From Oscillospiraceae bacterium (GTDB taxonomy: Bacteria; Bacillota; Clostridia; UBA1381; UBA9506): DNA of 64,000 nt. Shown piece after piece: positions 25,049 to 35,100 of the stretch (the stretch's first letter is position 1; each line of letters starts with the position of its first letter). The stretch is taken from contig SVJJ01000007.1 in assembly GCA_015069045.1 (NCBI GenBank), forward strand, positions 1 through 64,000. Reading direction: 5' to 3'. The notes below the pieces were generated by a model. The model saw only the letters and a program-made list of their open reading frames with translations. It did no database searches and was not told where the DNA came from. Position numbers and translations under genes: made by a program.

Positions 25049-25831
25049 ATGATTATAACCATAGACATCGGAAATACAAATATTGTGTTAGGCGGATTTT
25101 CAGACACTAACCTTTTGTTTACCGCCAGAATTGCCACAAACCCCTTAATTACAGAAGATGAATATGCAACTAAAATTCAAGGCGTTCTAGATTTGCGTCA
25201 TGCAAATGGAAATGTGGAGGGTGTTATCATTTCTTCTGTTGTACCACCCTTGAACACAATTATGACAAGAGCAATTCAAATGGTTTATGGGATAAAGCCG
25301 CTACTCGTACAACCCGGAATTAAAACCGGCGTCAATCTTTTATGTGATAATCCTGCTACCGTGGGATCCGATTTGATTTGCGCTTGCGTGGCCGCTAAAT
25401 ACCTTTATTGTGCACCGGCTCTAATTGTTGATATTGGAACCGCCACTAAAATCATCGCCACCGATAAAACCGGCGCCATGATTGGTGTCTCTATCATTCC
25501 CGGTGTGGAAATTGGCTTAAAAGCCCTGGCTACATACACGGCACAACTACCCCAAATCAGCCTGGAGGCCCCGCCATCTGTATTAGGAAAGAACACAATT
25601 GATTGTATGCGCTCCGGCGTTGTGTTTGGTAATGCAGCCATGCTGGATGGTATGATTGACCGTTTTTGCGAGGAAAGAAAAGAGGAACTTCCCATTATTG
25701 CAACCGGTGGGTTGGCCTCTACAATCATTCCCCATTGCAAACATAACATAACCTTAGATCCTGATTTAGTATTAAAGGGACTATGCCATATATATCGTAA
25801 AAATAGCAACGAATCCGGCAAAACACTATAA
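25049..25831 (+). CDS. coaX: type III pantothenate kinase
   Basis: Phosphorylates pantothenate, the first step of coenzyme A synthesis. 260 residues. The ASKHA-type ATP site is at the N-terminus (IDIGNTNIVLGGF); SDLICACVAAKY carries the catalytic aspartate; LIVDIGTATKI and GVSIIPGVEIGLKAL are the other family blocks. AAGGAGAACGAAT precedes ATG 25049. An ECF S component lies 78 bases downstream, which suggests vitamin uptake and phosphorylation together. Driven by a strong promoter at 24982. Confidence 0.96.
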   Translation: MIITIDIGNTNIVLGGFSDTNLLFTARIATNPLITEDEYATKIQGVLDLRHANGNVEGVIISSVVPPLNTIMTRAIQMVYGIKPLLVQPGIKTGVNLLCDNPATVGSDLICACVAAKYLYCAPALIVDIGTATKIIATDKTGAMIGVSIIPGVEIGLKALATYTAQLPQISLEAPPSVLGKNTIDCMRSGVVFGNAAMLDGMIDRFCEERKEELPIIATGGLASTIIPHCKHNITLDPDLVLKGLCHIYRKNSNESGKTL

Positions 25832-25909
25832 CTTAATTTTTTAGTCGAAAAAAATTATACTGACAAGCGTTGTATCACATAAGTGAACGACAGCAAGGAG
25901 GAATGTCAA

Positions 25910-26497
25910 ATGAATACCGTGGTAGGAAACAGAAGCAGTACAAAGAAATTGGTTTTATGCAGCATTTTAACAGCTTTGGTGATTGTTCTGCAATGTATGG
26001 GTTCTTTTATTAAATTTGGTCCCTTTTCCATTTCTTTAGTGTTGCTTCCCATCGTAATTGGAGCCGCTTTGTGTGGCTCCACTATTGGTGCGTGGTTAGG
26101 TCTTGTTTTTGGCGTGGTGGTGCTCATGACTGATGCCGGTGCTTTTTTAGCAATCAGCATCCCCGGAACTGTGATCACCGTGTTAACCAAAGGCGTACTG
26201 TGTGGTTTAGGCGCTGCTTTGGCATATCGCTATATAAAGCCATATCGCCCTACCGTCGCCGTGGCTACAGCAGCACTTGTTTGCCCCATCATTAACACCG
26301 GCATTTTTCTGTTAGGTTGTTTAACCTTCTTTATGGATACCATAGGCCAATGGGCTGCTCAATTCGGTTTCGGTGAAAATGTTGCTGCCTATATGATTTT
26401 TGTCTTGGTGGGAGGAAACTTTTTGTTTGAACTCGCCACCAATTTTGTATTATCTCCCATTATTCTGCGCCTTTTACAATATCGAAGACAGGCGTAA
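25910..26497 (+). CDS. ECF transporter S component, possibly for pantothenate
   Basis: 195 residues from ATG 25910 (AAGGAGG 8 bases upstream; a GTG at 25883 has no ribosome site). Six hydrophobic helices: TKKLVLCSILTALVIVLQ, FGPFSISLVLLPIVIG, GAWLGLVFGVVVLM, ITVLTKGVLCGLGAALAY, and two more near the end. The N-terminal ALxxALxxx helix and GSTIGAWLGLVFG loop are S-component hallmarks. Its place after coaX suggests pantothenate as substrate; this is a guess from context. No ECF ATPase genes are nearby. Confidence 0.75.
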   Translation: MNTVVGNRSSTKKLVLCSILTALVIVLQCMGSFIKFGPFSISLVLLPIVIGAALCGSTIGAWLGLVFGVVVLMTDAGAFLAISIPGTVITVLTKGVLCGLGAALAYRYIKPYRPTVAVATAALVCPIINTGIFLLGCLTFFMDTIGQWAAQFGFGENVAAYMIFVLVGGNFLFELATNFVLSPIILRLLQYRRQA

Positions 26498-26509
26498 CTT
26501 AAATTTCGT

Positions 26510-26541
26510 AATGAATTAAAATTTTACATAGACAATTCATT
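26510..26541. promoter_or_regulatory. inverted repeat upstream of the PfkB kinase
   Basis: AATGAATT (26510-26517) and AATTCATT (26534-26541) flank 16 bases, and the motif ATTAAAATTTT occurs in direct repeat in the same stretch. It lies between the ECF gene and the pfkB-mtlD pair, 38 bases before the ATG. A regulator site is possible; no consensus is recognised. Confidence 0.35.
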
Positions 26542-26578
26542 AAAATTTTTTGTGATTAAACGCAAGGAGGAAAAACAT

Positions 26579-27529
26579 ATGTATGATGTAGCATGTATTG
26601 GTATCTTCGTGGCAGACTGTATTGCCAAAACCGTTGACAAAATTCCAGAACGCGGTAAATTAGGCTTGATTGACAGTCTTAATTTGTACACTGGCGGTTG
26701 TGCCATGAATGCCGCTGCTGACATGAAAAAACTGGGCGCCAACGTTGCTTTGTTAGGCATGGTTGGTAATGACGGGTTCGGTTCTTTCTTACTTGGTGAG
26801 GTTAACAAATTAGGTATTCCTACAGATGGTATTCGCATTAGTGATGATTATGCCACCTCTGCTTCAGCTGTTTTAGTTGACGGTGGTGGTGAACGTACTT
26901 TTTTACATTGCTTAGGCAGTAATGCAAAATTCACTGATACCGACATAAATTACGATGTTATTCGTGATTCTAAGGTTGTTTTTGTGGCCGGAACAATGCT
27001 GATGCCCAATTTCGATGGTGAACCTTGCGCACGCGTTTTAAAGAAATGTAAGGAAATGGGAAAAATCACCGTGCTGGACAGCGCATGGGATGATACCGGC
27101 CGTTGGATGGATGTGCTCCGTCCTTGTATGCCCTACATTGATTACTTTATCCCCAGTATTGATGAGGCGCGCATGTTTGCCGAAGGTCGCGAGGATGTTA
27201 AAGATATTGCTGATTATTTCTTTGATTTGGGTGTTTCCCATGTAGCTATTAAAGTTGGTAAGGATGGCTGCTATGTGCGGGAGTCTAAGGATGCCGAAGG
27301 TATTACATTACCTACATATTTAGGCTTTAAGCCCGTTGATACAACCGGCGCAGGTGATTCCTTCTGTTCCGGTTTCCTCTATGGGTTAACACATGGCATG
27401 TCTATGGCAGAAAGTGCTCAATTTGCCAATGCCGTTGCAACTCATTGTGTTATGGCGGTAGGTGCTTCTACAGGCATTAAATCCTACGAGGAAATTAAGC
27501 AGTTTATGAAAGAAAATCAGCCCGGTTAA
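26579..27529 (+). CDS. PfkB-family carbohydrate kinase
   Basis: 316 residues from ATG 26579 (AAGGAGG). Ribokinase-type fold: N-terminal VACIGIFVADCIAKTV, the sugar-binding GGCAMNAAADMKKLGANVALLGMVGNDGFG, and the C-terminal signature DTTGAGDSFCSGFLYGL with the catalytic aspartate and anion hole. Family members phosphorylate ribose, fructose, KDG, nucleosides and others; the substrate cannot be named. It is followed 33 bases later by a mannitol-1-phosphate dehydrogenase-like gene, so the substrate may be a polyol or the corresponding ketose. Confidence 0.9.
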   Translation: MYDVACIGIFVADCIAKTVDKIPERGKLGLIDSLNLYTGGCAMNAAADMKKLGANVALLGMVGNDGFGSFLLGEVNKLGIPTDGIRISDDYATSASAVLVDGGGERTFLHCLGSNAKFTDTDINYDVIRDSKVVFVAGTMLMPNFDGEPCARVLKKCKEMGKITVLDSAWDDTGRWMDVLRPCMPYIDYFIPSIDEARMFAEGREDVKDIADYFFDLGVSHVAIKVGKDGCYVRESKDAEGITLPTYLGFKPVDTTGAGDSFCSGFLYGLTHGMSMAESAQFANAVATHCVMAVGASTGIKSYEEIKQFMKENQPG

Positions 27530-27562
27530 TACAGGCTACGTAGAAATGGAGAGAAAAACAAC

Positions 27563-28759
27563 ATGAAAAAGGCAGTAATGTATGGCGGCGGTAACATTGG
27601 CCGTGGCTTTATCGGTCAGTTAATGTACCAGGCCGGCTATGCTGTGAGCTTTGTGGATGTTAACAAGGAACTGTTAGAAGCCTTAAACACACAAAAGCAA
27701 TATCCCGTCCGTATTTTAAAGGGCGATAGCTATGACGAGGTTATGGTACAAAACGTAAGTGGTATTGATGGAAATGACATTGATGCCGTAAGCCAGGCAA
27801 TCGCAGAGGCAGACCTATGTGCCACTGCTGTAGGCGTTAACGTATTAAAGTTTGTTGTTAAACCTATTAAAGAAGGTATTGTTCGTCGTTTTACCCAGGG
27901 TTCTAAAAAGCCTCTTGATATTATCATTTGCGAAAATTTAATTGGCGCCGATGAGTTTTTAAAAGGTATGATCTCTGATTTAATGACCGACGAAGAGCGC
28001 TCTTATTTAGACAAGGTTGGTTTTGTAGAAGCCTCCATTGGTCGTATGGTACCCATCCAGACCGATGCAATGAAAGACGGTAATCCTCTTCGTGTTTGTG
28101 TGGAACGTTACGACCGTTTACCGGTGGATAAGGCTGCCTTCCGTGGCGAATTGCCTCCCATAGAAAATTTAGTACCCTTTACGCCGTTTTCCTACTATAT
28201 TGAGCGTAAATTGTTTGTACATAATATGGGGCATGCATCCACAGCTTATTTGGGTCAATACATGGGTTGCGATGCCATTTGGGAAAGTATTGGTCATCCC
28301 GAGGTTGAACTGATTGTTTTGCGTGCAATGCAAGCCTCTGCTCTGGCCATGAGTAAAAAATACAATGTGCCTTACCAGGATTTAAACAACCATGTAGAAA
28401 ATTTAGTATATCGTTTCTCCAATCGTCAATTAGGCGACACCAACGCTCGCGTGGGAGGCGATATTAAGCGCAAGCTTTCACCTAACGACAGAATGATTGG
28501 TGCCTTCCGCCTTTGCTGCGAGCAAGGGGTTGCAACCGATTATTTAGAACTGGCTATTGCTGCTTCTCTGCTCTTCCGTCGGGAGGGCGAAGAGCCAATG
28601 ACACCGGAAACAATTTTAACAGAGGTTGCTGTATTTAGTAAAACTGATGCCGTTTATACGCGCATTATGGACTACTATGAGATGTTGCAAAACAAAATGC
28701 CTCTATCTGCTCTTATTAAAGCCGTTAAAAATAAACAAAGCGAACTTGTCATTGTATAA
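27563..28759 (+). CDS. mtlD: mannitol-1-phosphate 5-dehydrogenase family protein
   Basis: 398 residues, slightly longer than typical MtlD (about 380). The N-terminal Rossmann motif is MYGGGNIGRGFIGQL, then FVDVN; the catalytic region includes VEASIGRMVP, and FVHNMGHASTAYLG with the conserved N-x-x-H. MtlD enzymes reduce fructose-6-phosphate or oxidise mannitol-1-phosphate with NAD. In Firmicutes mtlD normally sits with a mannitol PTS (mtlA, mtlF, mtlR); here none is present and a PfkB kinase precedes it. GAGAGAAAAACA precedes ATG. The exact polyol phosphate is uncertain. A strong terminator follows. Confidence 0.88.
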   Translation: MKKAVMYGGGNIGRGFIGQLMYQAGYAVSFVDVNKELLEALNTQKQYPVRILKGDSYDEVMVQNVSGIDGNDIDAVSQAIAEADLCATAVGVNVLKFVVKPIKEGIVRRFTQGSKKPLDIIICENLIGADEFLKGMISDLMTDEERSYLDKVGFVEASIGRMVPIQTDAMKDGNPLRVCVERYDRLPVDKAAFRGELPPIENLVPFTPFSYYIERKLFVHNMGHASTAYLGQYMGCDAIWESIGHPEVELIVLRAMQASALAMSKKYNVPYQDLNNHVENLVYRFSNRQLGDTNARVGGDIKRKLSPNDRMIGAFRLCCEQGVATDYLELAIAASLLFRREGEEPMTPETILTEVAVFSKTDAVYTRIMDYYEMLQNKMPLSALIKAVKNKQSELVIV

Positions 28760-28765
28760 ACATAT

Positions 28766-28807
28766 AAAAAGAATCCCGCAATACTGTAGTATTGCGGGAT
28801 TCTTTTT
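28766..28807. terminator. bidirectional terminator
   Basis: Arms of about 20 bases (AAAAAGAATCCCGCAATACT and its complement) with a 2-base centre, between convergent mtlD and metI. Confidence 0.88.
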
Positions 28808-28817
28808 TAGTTTACGA

Positions 28818-29525
28818 TTACCGTCCTTTTAACCGTTTATCTGTTCTAACCGCTAATTTCGTTCCTATGCTTTGAAATATTTGAACCAAAACAATAAGAA
28901 GGATAACTGCCGCAAACATGACGAGGTACTTATAGCGATAGTATCCATAATTAATAGCGATTTTACCTAAGCCGCCGCCACCAATAATGCCGCTCATGGC
29001 CGAATAGCCTAAAATGGTGGTTATAGCAATGGTTGCATTGGAAATAAGGGACGGAAAACTTTCGGGAAGCATGACCTTGGTGATAATTTGGAAGGGAGAT
29101 GTACCCATACTCTGCGCAGTTTCAATAATGTTAGGATCAACCTCACGCAAACTACTTTCTGCCAATCTGGCTACAAAGGGAAAAGCCGCAATCACAAGGG
29201 GAACAATAGAGGCCGTTGTGCCCACCGCTGTACCAACAATCAGGCGTGTAAGGGGAAATACCATAATCATTAAAATCAAAAACGGAACAGACCGAAGAAG
29301 GTTAATCACAACACCCAGAATCTGCATAACACTTTTAGGGAGTGGCAAAACACCATTTTGGTCGCCCGCAACCAATAACACGCCTAAGGGAAGTCCAAGC
29401 ACAATGGCAAACGCTGTGGAAAGGATGGTGACATACAAAGTCTCCCAGGTGGCAAATAAAAACTCCGTTTTTAAAATTTCTATAGCTTCCATCATTTCTG
29501 CTGATTTAAAAAAGTTCTCAATCAC
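28818..29525 (-). CDS. metI: methionine ABC transporter permease
   Basis: 235 residues. Five to six membrane helices (WETLYVTILSTAFAIVLGLPLGVLLV, LLRSVPFLILMIMVFPLTRLI, ASIVPLVIAAFPFVARL ...). The cytoplasmic EAA-type loop ETAQSMGTSPFQIITKVMLPE couples to MetN. Its GTG start overlaps the metN stop by 8 bases (GTGATTGA), with AGGAGG in the end of metN. Last gene of metQ-metN-metI. Together they import methionine. Confidence 0.95.
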   Translation of the reverse strand: MIENFFKSAEMMEAIEILKTEFLFATWETLYVTILSTAFAIVLGLPLGVLLVAGDQNGVLPLPKSVMQILGVVINLLRSVPFLILMIMVFPLTRLIVGTAVGTTASIVPLVIAAFPFVARLAESSLREVDPNIIETAQSMGTSPFQIITKVMLPESFPSLISNATIAITTILGYSAMSGIIGGGGLGKIAINYGYYRYKYLVMFAAVILLIVLVQIFQSIGTKLAVRTDKRLKGR

Positions 29526-30528
29526 GGTCTACCACCTCCTCAGTAAATACATCCGGCACAGCCCCTAAATAAGCCAGGGTCTCTTGCAGTTTCTTTTCGT
29601 CATTGGGTACACTAAGCAACATATTACCATATACTTTACCGCCGATGGTTTTAGTGGAAGCCGCTAAAATGTTGGCAACCACCTGCTTTTCAATTGCCAT
29701 TTTGGAAATAAGGGGTGAACCGGCTGCCGCCGCACCATTAAATACAATACGAATGCAGCGACCATCTTTGCTATAATCTTGCATAGCGTCCGTTCCATCC
29801 GGAAATACCAACCGTTTAGCTGCCATAGATTGGGGATTAGAAAAAATATTGCTGACAGCACCCTCCTCAACAACGGTTCCGTCATCCAAAATGGCCACAC
29901 GATTACAAATTTCCTCAACAACACTCATTTGATGGGTTATGATAATAACGGTTATGCCTAATTTTTGATTAATATCCCGAATTAATTCCAATATAGAATG
30001 GGTTGTTTTAGGGTCAAGAGCAGAGGTTGCCTCATCACATAACAAAACCTTAGGATTCGTGGCAAGAGCCCTTGCAATGGCAATACGCTGTTGCTGCCCG
30101 CCGGAAAGTTGAGCCGGATAGGCGTTCGCTTTATCAGGAAGCCCAACAATCTCTAACAACTCTATCGCCCTTTTTTTTGCATCAGCTTTTTTCACGCCGG
30201 ACAACTCTAAAGGAAAGCAGATGTTGCCGAGACATGTTCTCTGCATGAGCAAATTAAAACCCTGAAAAATCATGGTAACATTTCTGCGCACATAACGAAG
30301 CTCCTTTTCACTAAGTGCCCCCATGTCCTGCCCATCCAATAGAACCTGGCCAGATGTAGGACGTTCTAACATATTGATACACCGCACCAGTGTGCTTTTC
30401 CCCGCTCCACTCATGCCAATAATGCCGTAAATATCCCCATCTTGAATTGTTATATTAACATTTCGCAAAGCTTCCACCAGTCCATCGTTTGTGCGAAATG
30501 TTTTAGATAAATTCTTTATTTCAATCAT
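29518..30528 (-). CDS. metN: methionine ABC transporter ATP-binding protein
   Basis: 336 residues. Walker A GMSGAGKST (37-45 region), signature LSGGQQQRIAIARAL, Walker B VLLCDEATSALD and switch His in IIITHQMSVV. The C-terminal NIL domain (about 265-336, CIRIVFNGAAAAGSPLISKM ... GAVPDVFTEEV) is the methionine-sensing part that shuts off transport. GGCGGTGAAATC precedes ATG 30528. A strong hairpin separates it from metQ. Confidence 0.96.
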   Translation of the reverse strand: MIEIKNLSKTFRTNDGLVEALRNVNITIQDGDIYGIIGMSGAGKSTLVRCINMLERPTSGQVLLDGQDMGALSEKELRYVRRNVTMIFQGFNLLMQRTCLGNICFPLELSGVKKADAKKRAIELLEIVGLPDKANAYPAQLSGGQQQRIAIARALATNPKVLLCDEATSALDPKTTHSILELIRDINQKLGITVIIITHQMSVVEEICNRVAILDDGTVVEEGAVSNIFSNPQSMAAKRLVFPDGTDAMQDYSKDGRCIRIVFNGAAAAGSPLISKMAIEKQVVANILAASTKTIGGKVYGNMLLSVPNDEKKLQETLAYLGAVPDVFTEEVVDRD

Positions 30529-30556
30529 GATTTCACCGCCGTCAATCTTCTCATAA

Positions 30557-30598
30557 AAACAAATGGAGCAGACTTTTGCAAAACTGCTCCATTTGTTT
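30557..30598 (-). terminator. partial terminator between metQ and metN
   Basis: AAACAAATGGAGCAG pairs with CTGCTCCATTTGTTT over a 12-base loop and is followed on the minus strand by TTTTTATG. Placed inside the operon, it probably lets metQ (the abundant binding protein) be made in excess over metN-metI. Confidence 0.75.
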
Positions 30599-30612
30599 AT
30601 TCGCTTAAGAAA

Positions 30613-31467
30613 TTACTTGCCGGAAACGGCATCCAATGTAACTTGCTTGCCACCATAGATACCCATGGGTTCAACATGAATAGCACCAACAGATACCAAA
30701 TGTGTTCCATTTTGTGCATTAAAGTCTTCTAGGTAAGGAAGATGTTGGAAGTAGTTGGCATCAAACTCGCCACTTTCTACCACATTGTTAGGCTGAACAT
30801 AGTCTGTAAACTCTACAATTTCTAATGTAATATTTTTCTCATCCAAAATTTCCTTAGCTAAGGCTAAAATTTCTGCATGTGGTGCAGGAGAAGCTGCAAC
30901 CTTAATAGTAGTGCCAGCAAGAGCTGCATAATCTACCGTTGCATCGTAACCATCGCCGGGGTTGTCAACGGTGCTAACAACAGCTCCCACATACTTTTCT
31001 GTAATAAAATCAGCAACCTTCTTGCTTTCTAAAGCAGCAACTAACGCCTTTGTACTATCTGTTTCTTCGTTGCCTTCTTTAACGGTCAAAATATTGCCGT
31101 AAGCAGAGAAAGAACCTTCCATTGCCAAAGCCTTTTCCATTGGATTGATGCCGGCCTCAATGGCATAATTGGAATTAATAACGGCATAGTCCATGTCCTG
31201 AAGTATATTAGGAAGCTGTGCAGCCTCTACTTCGTTGAACTTAATGTCATAAGGATTTTCTACGATATCCTTAATAGTAGCTGTAATGCCCGCACCTTCT
31301 TTTAAGGTGATGATACCCTGTGTCTCCAACAACAGAAGCGCTCTTGCTTCATTGGTTGTGTCATTAGGAACGGCAATTGTTAAGCCTTTCTCCCCACAAC
31401 CGGACAATGCAAAAACCATAGAAACGGTAAGTGCTAAAACTAATACTGCTGAAATTATTCTTTTCAT
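30613..31467 (-). CDS. metQ: methionine-binding lipoprotein
   Basis: About 284 residues from ATG 31467 (GGGG 6 bases upstream). A lipoprotein signal ends FALSGC, with lipid attachment at the cysteine near 24. The NlpA/MetQ solute-binding fold has ITLKEGAGITATIKDI, NYAIEAGINP and FDANYFQHLPYLEDFN with the ligand-site aromatic and asparagine residues. It captures methionine outside the membrane and delivers it to MetNI. A consensus promoter lies 34 bases upstream, leaving a leader too short for a SAM riboswitch or T-box. Confidence 0.95.
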   Translation of the reverse strand: MKRIISAVLVLALTVSMVFALSGCGEKGLTIAVPNDTTNEARALLLLETQGIITLKEGAGITATIKDIVENPYDIKFNEVEAAQLPNILQDMDYAVINSNYAIEAGINPMEKALAMEGSFSAYGNILTVKEGNEETDSTKALVAALESKKVADFITEKYVGAVVSTVDNPGDGYDATVDYAALAGTTIKVAASPAPHAEILALAKEILDEKNITLEIVEFTDYVQPNNVVESGEFDANYFQHLPYLEDFNAQNGTHLVSVGAIHVEPMGIYGGKQVTLDAVSGK

Positions 31468-31500
31468 TATAATCCCCTTTTCTATTTTCATAATATTGTT

Positions 31501-31529
31501 ATTATATCACGATTTTTATAGAATTGCAA
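31501..31529 (-). promoter_or_regulatory. metQNI promoter
   Basis: Minus strand TTGCAA (31524-31529), 17 bases, TATAAT (31501-31506) with an extended TGA. Confidence 0.82.
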
Positions 31530-31575
31530 GTATTTAACATAATTAATTTATTTTGCCAGATTGTAATAAAACGAA

Positions 31576-32100
31576 TCAGATGGTTTCCGGCTCCGGATAG
31601 TCCACACCAAAGGTTTCCACGGTAATGGTCTTAATACGCTGGTCCTCTAGGGGCTTATCCATCATATCCGTTGGAGCCGAGATAATGGAATCAATAACCT
31701 CTTCTCCTTCTAAAACCTTCCCAAACGCCGCATATTGTCCATCCAAATGAGGTGAATCGGCCGCCATAATAAAGAACTGAGAACCGGCAGAATCCGGATG
31801 CTGGGCTCTTGCCATGGAGAGAACGCCGCGAGTATGCTTTAACTCATTAACATGTCCATTCATTAAAAACTCACCCCGAATGCCATAACCCGGACCACCG
31901 GTACCGCGACCATCCGGGTCGCCGCCTTGAATCATAAAACTAGGAATAACTCTGTGAAAAATTAATCCGTTGTAAAACCCTTTTTTTGCCAAGGAAATAA
32001 AGTTGCGAACCGTGTTGGGAGCAATATCCGGATATAATTCTGCAACCATAATGCCGCCATTTTCCATCGTAATGGTAATGTTAGGATTATTCATATTCAT
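31576..32100 (-). CDS. ppiB: cyclophilin-type peptidyl-prolyl isomerase
   Basis: 174 residues, cytoplasmic (no signal). The cyclophilin core has NFISLAKKGFYNGLIFHRVIP with the catalytic arginine, FMIQGGDPDGRGTGGPGY, and SMARAQHPDSAGSQFFI. It speeds proline isomerisation during folding. It starts 14 bases after carB on the same strand with no terminator between, so it is the last gene of the pyrimidine operon transcript, although functionally unrelated. Confidence 0.95.
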   Translation of the reverse strand: MNMNNPNITITMENGGIMVAELYPDIAPNTVRNFISLAKKGFYNGLIFHRVIPSFMIQGGDPDGRGTGGPGYGIRGEFLMNGHVNELKHTRGVLSMARAQHPDSAGSQFFIMAADSPHLDGQYAAFGKVLEGEEVIDSIISAPTDMMDKPLEDQRIKTITVETFGVDYPEPETI

Positions 32101-32114
32101 TAACTCCTTTAAAA

Positions 32115-35100
32115 TTATACTTCAATTAAATTAACCATGGTTAAATCATTCTTTTTACAGCTGCTTTGTAAGCCCGCCAAAAATGCTTTAGCTGTATCTA
32201 AACTGGTTAAACAGGGAATAGACAACTCGACGGTTTTCCGCCTAATTTTAAAACCATCACGTTCGGGCCGACGACCTTTTGTGGCTGTGTTAATCACCAT
32301 GTTAAATCGTCCTTCCTGCAACAGATCCAAAATGTCTGGTGAGCCTTCACCAATTTTGGAAACCGTAGCTGAAACAACCCCATTTTTCATAAGAAACTCT
32401 GCTGTTCCGGCCGTGGAATAAATCTGATATCCCAATTCCCTAAAACCACGGGCAATATCCAATATTTCCTCTTTATCAGTATCACGTACTGTAATTAAAA
32501 CATTTCCCGTTTCACTCATTTTAAAGCCTGCACCCAGCAAACCCTTATACAGTGCTTCAGAAAAATCGGTACTAATACCCAGCACCTCACCGGTGGACTT
32601 CATTTCAGGACCTAAGGAAATATCCACATCATGCAGTTTTTCAAAGGAGAACACAGGTACCTTAACTGCAACGTGATTGCCCTCGGGATGCAATCCGGTA
32701 CCACAGCCCATATCCTTTAATTTTTCACCCAATACGCAACGTGTAGCCAGGTCTACCATGGGCACATTGGTTACTTTACTAATATAGGGTACCGTACGAG
32801 AGGAGCGGGGATTAACCTCAATAACATAAATTTCATCCTCATAGAGGACAAACTGAATATTGACAAGACCCACTACATGCAGAGCCTTGGCTAATTTTTC
32901 TGTATAATTCACTAAGTCATCTCGAATTTTTTGAGTCAATGTAGGGGCAGGATATATCGAAATGGAATCACCGGAGTGAACACCGGCACGTTCCAAATGT
33001 TCCATAATACCTGGAATTAAAATATCAGTACCATCGCAAATGGCATCAACCTCAATTTCCTTGCCCATCATATATTTATCTATCAAAATGGGATGTTCCT
33101 GACGAATCATGGTGATAATATCCATAAATTCTTGAACGTCTTGGTCATTATAAGCAATTTCCATGCCTTGACCACCCAGTACATAAGAAGGACGAACCAA
33201 TACGGGATAGCCCAATTCATTAGCTGCTTCTAAGGCTTCTTGATGTGTGAACACAGTTCGCCCCTCGGGACGGCGAATTTTGCAGGCTTCCAGAATGTCA
33301 TCAAAGACCTCTCTATCCTCCGCCGCATCAATATCTTCCGCCTTTGTACCTAAAATACGCACACCCATATCCTTTAGGGCTTGGGTGAGTTTAATGGCAG
33401 TTTGACCACCAAACTGTACCAGCACGCCATCAGGTTGTTCAATCTCCAGAATATTGCCTACATCCTCTGCCGTTAAAGGTTCAAAATACAACTTATCCGC
33501 CGTATCAAAATCGGTGGACACCGTTTCCGGATTATTGTTAATAATAATTGTTTCGTATCCTGCCTCTTTTAAAGCCCAAACGGCATGAACGGAGCAATAG
33601 TCGAATTCAATACCCTGACCAATACGAATAGGACCGGAGCCAATAACCACAATTTTCTTTTTTGCAGAAGATACCGTTTCCGTGTAGGAATCATAAGTGG
33701 AATAATAATAAGGCGTTACCGCTTCAAACTCTGCCGCACAGGTATCTACCATTTTGTATACCGGAAAAATGCTATGCAGCTCCCGCATAGCCCGTACCCC
33801 AATTTCTGAAATGCCGGAAAGACTTGCAATGAGTTTATCAGGAAAACTCATTTTTTTAGCTTCTGCCAATAATTCCGGCGTTAACTCCTCTTTCTCAAGG
33901 CGCAACTCCATATCCACTATATTTTTCAGCTTATGCAAGAAAAACAAGTCAATGGTGGTAATGGTGTGAATCATGTCAATATCCACATCTCTGCGAAATG
34001 CTTCACAGATAACGAAAAAGCGTTCATCATCCACTAAGGAAAGACGGCGCACAATATCTTTTTTAGAAAGTGCCTTTAGCTTTTTCAAATCATAGGATAT
34101 AACACCCAGCTCTAAGCAACGGACAGCCTTCATTAAAGCACCCTCAATATTATCAGAAATGGCCATAACTTCACCGGTAGCTTTCATCTGTGTCCCTAAG
34201 GTGCGTTTTGCTTTTACAAATTTATCAAAAGGCCATTTGGGAAATTTAATAACACAATAGTCAATGGCAGGTTCAAAGCAAGCACAGGTTTTGCCTGTTA
34301 CGGCATTTACAATTTCATCTAAACCATATCCAATGGCAATCTTAGATGCCACCTTGGCAATGGGATACCCTGTAGCCTTAGAAGCCAAAGCCGACGAACG
34401 AGATAAACGGGGATTAACTTCAATAACTGCATATTCAAAACTGTCGGGATGAAGAGCAAATTGACAGTTACAACCACCTTCAATATCCAGAGCATGAATA
34501 ATATTTAAGGAGGCCTTTCGTAACATTTGGTATTCTTTATCGCTTAAGGTTTGAGCCGGTGCAATTACCACAGAATCTCCTGTGTGAACACCCACCGGAT
34601 CAATATTTTCCATGGAACAAACGGTAATAGCGTTACCCTTCCCGTCGCGAATAACCTCAAACTCAATTTCCTTCCAACCGGAAATACATTTTTCAATCAA
34701 AACCTGATGCACACGGGAAAGGCGAAGACCATTCGAGGCGATTTCCTGCAATTCTTGCTCATTGTTTGCAATACCGCCACCGGTACCACCTAAAGTATAA
34801 GCCGGACGAACAATAACAGGATAACCAATTTCATTGGCAAAGGATACAGCATCTTCGCATGTTTCAACAACTAAAGAGGCAATGCAAGGCTCCCCAATGG
34901 ACTCCATGGTATCTTTAAACGCTTGGCGGTCCTCGGCCATTTTAATTGCAGAAGTCGCTGTGCCCAAAAGGCGTACATTCATTTTATCAAGATACCCCTC
35001 TTCAGCTAATTCCATAGCTAAATTTAAACCTGTTTGCCCACCTAATGTTGGTAAAATACTATCCGGTTTTTCAATTTCAATTACCTTGCGAACAGATTCA

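Noticed and set aside
29014..29568. 184-residue open frame opposite metI
   Set aside because: It is the antisense of a clear permease gene; no ribosome site and shadow-type composition.
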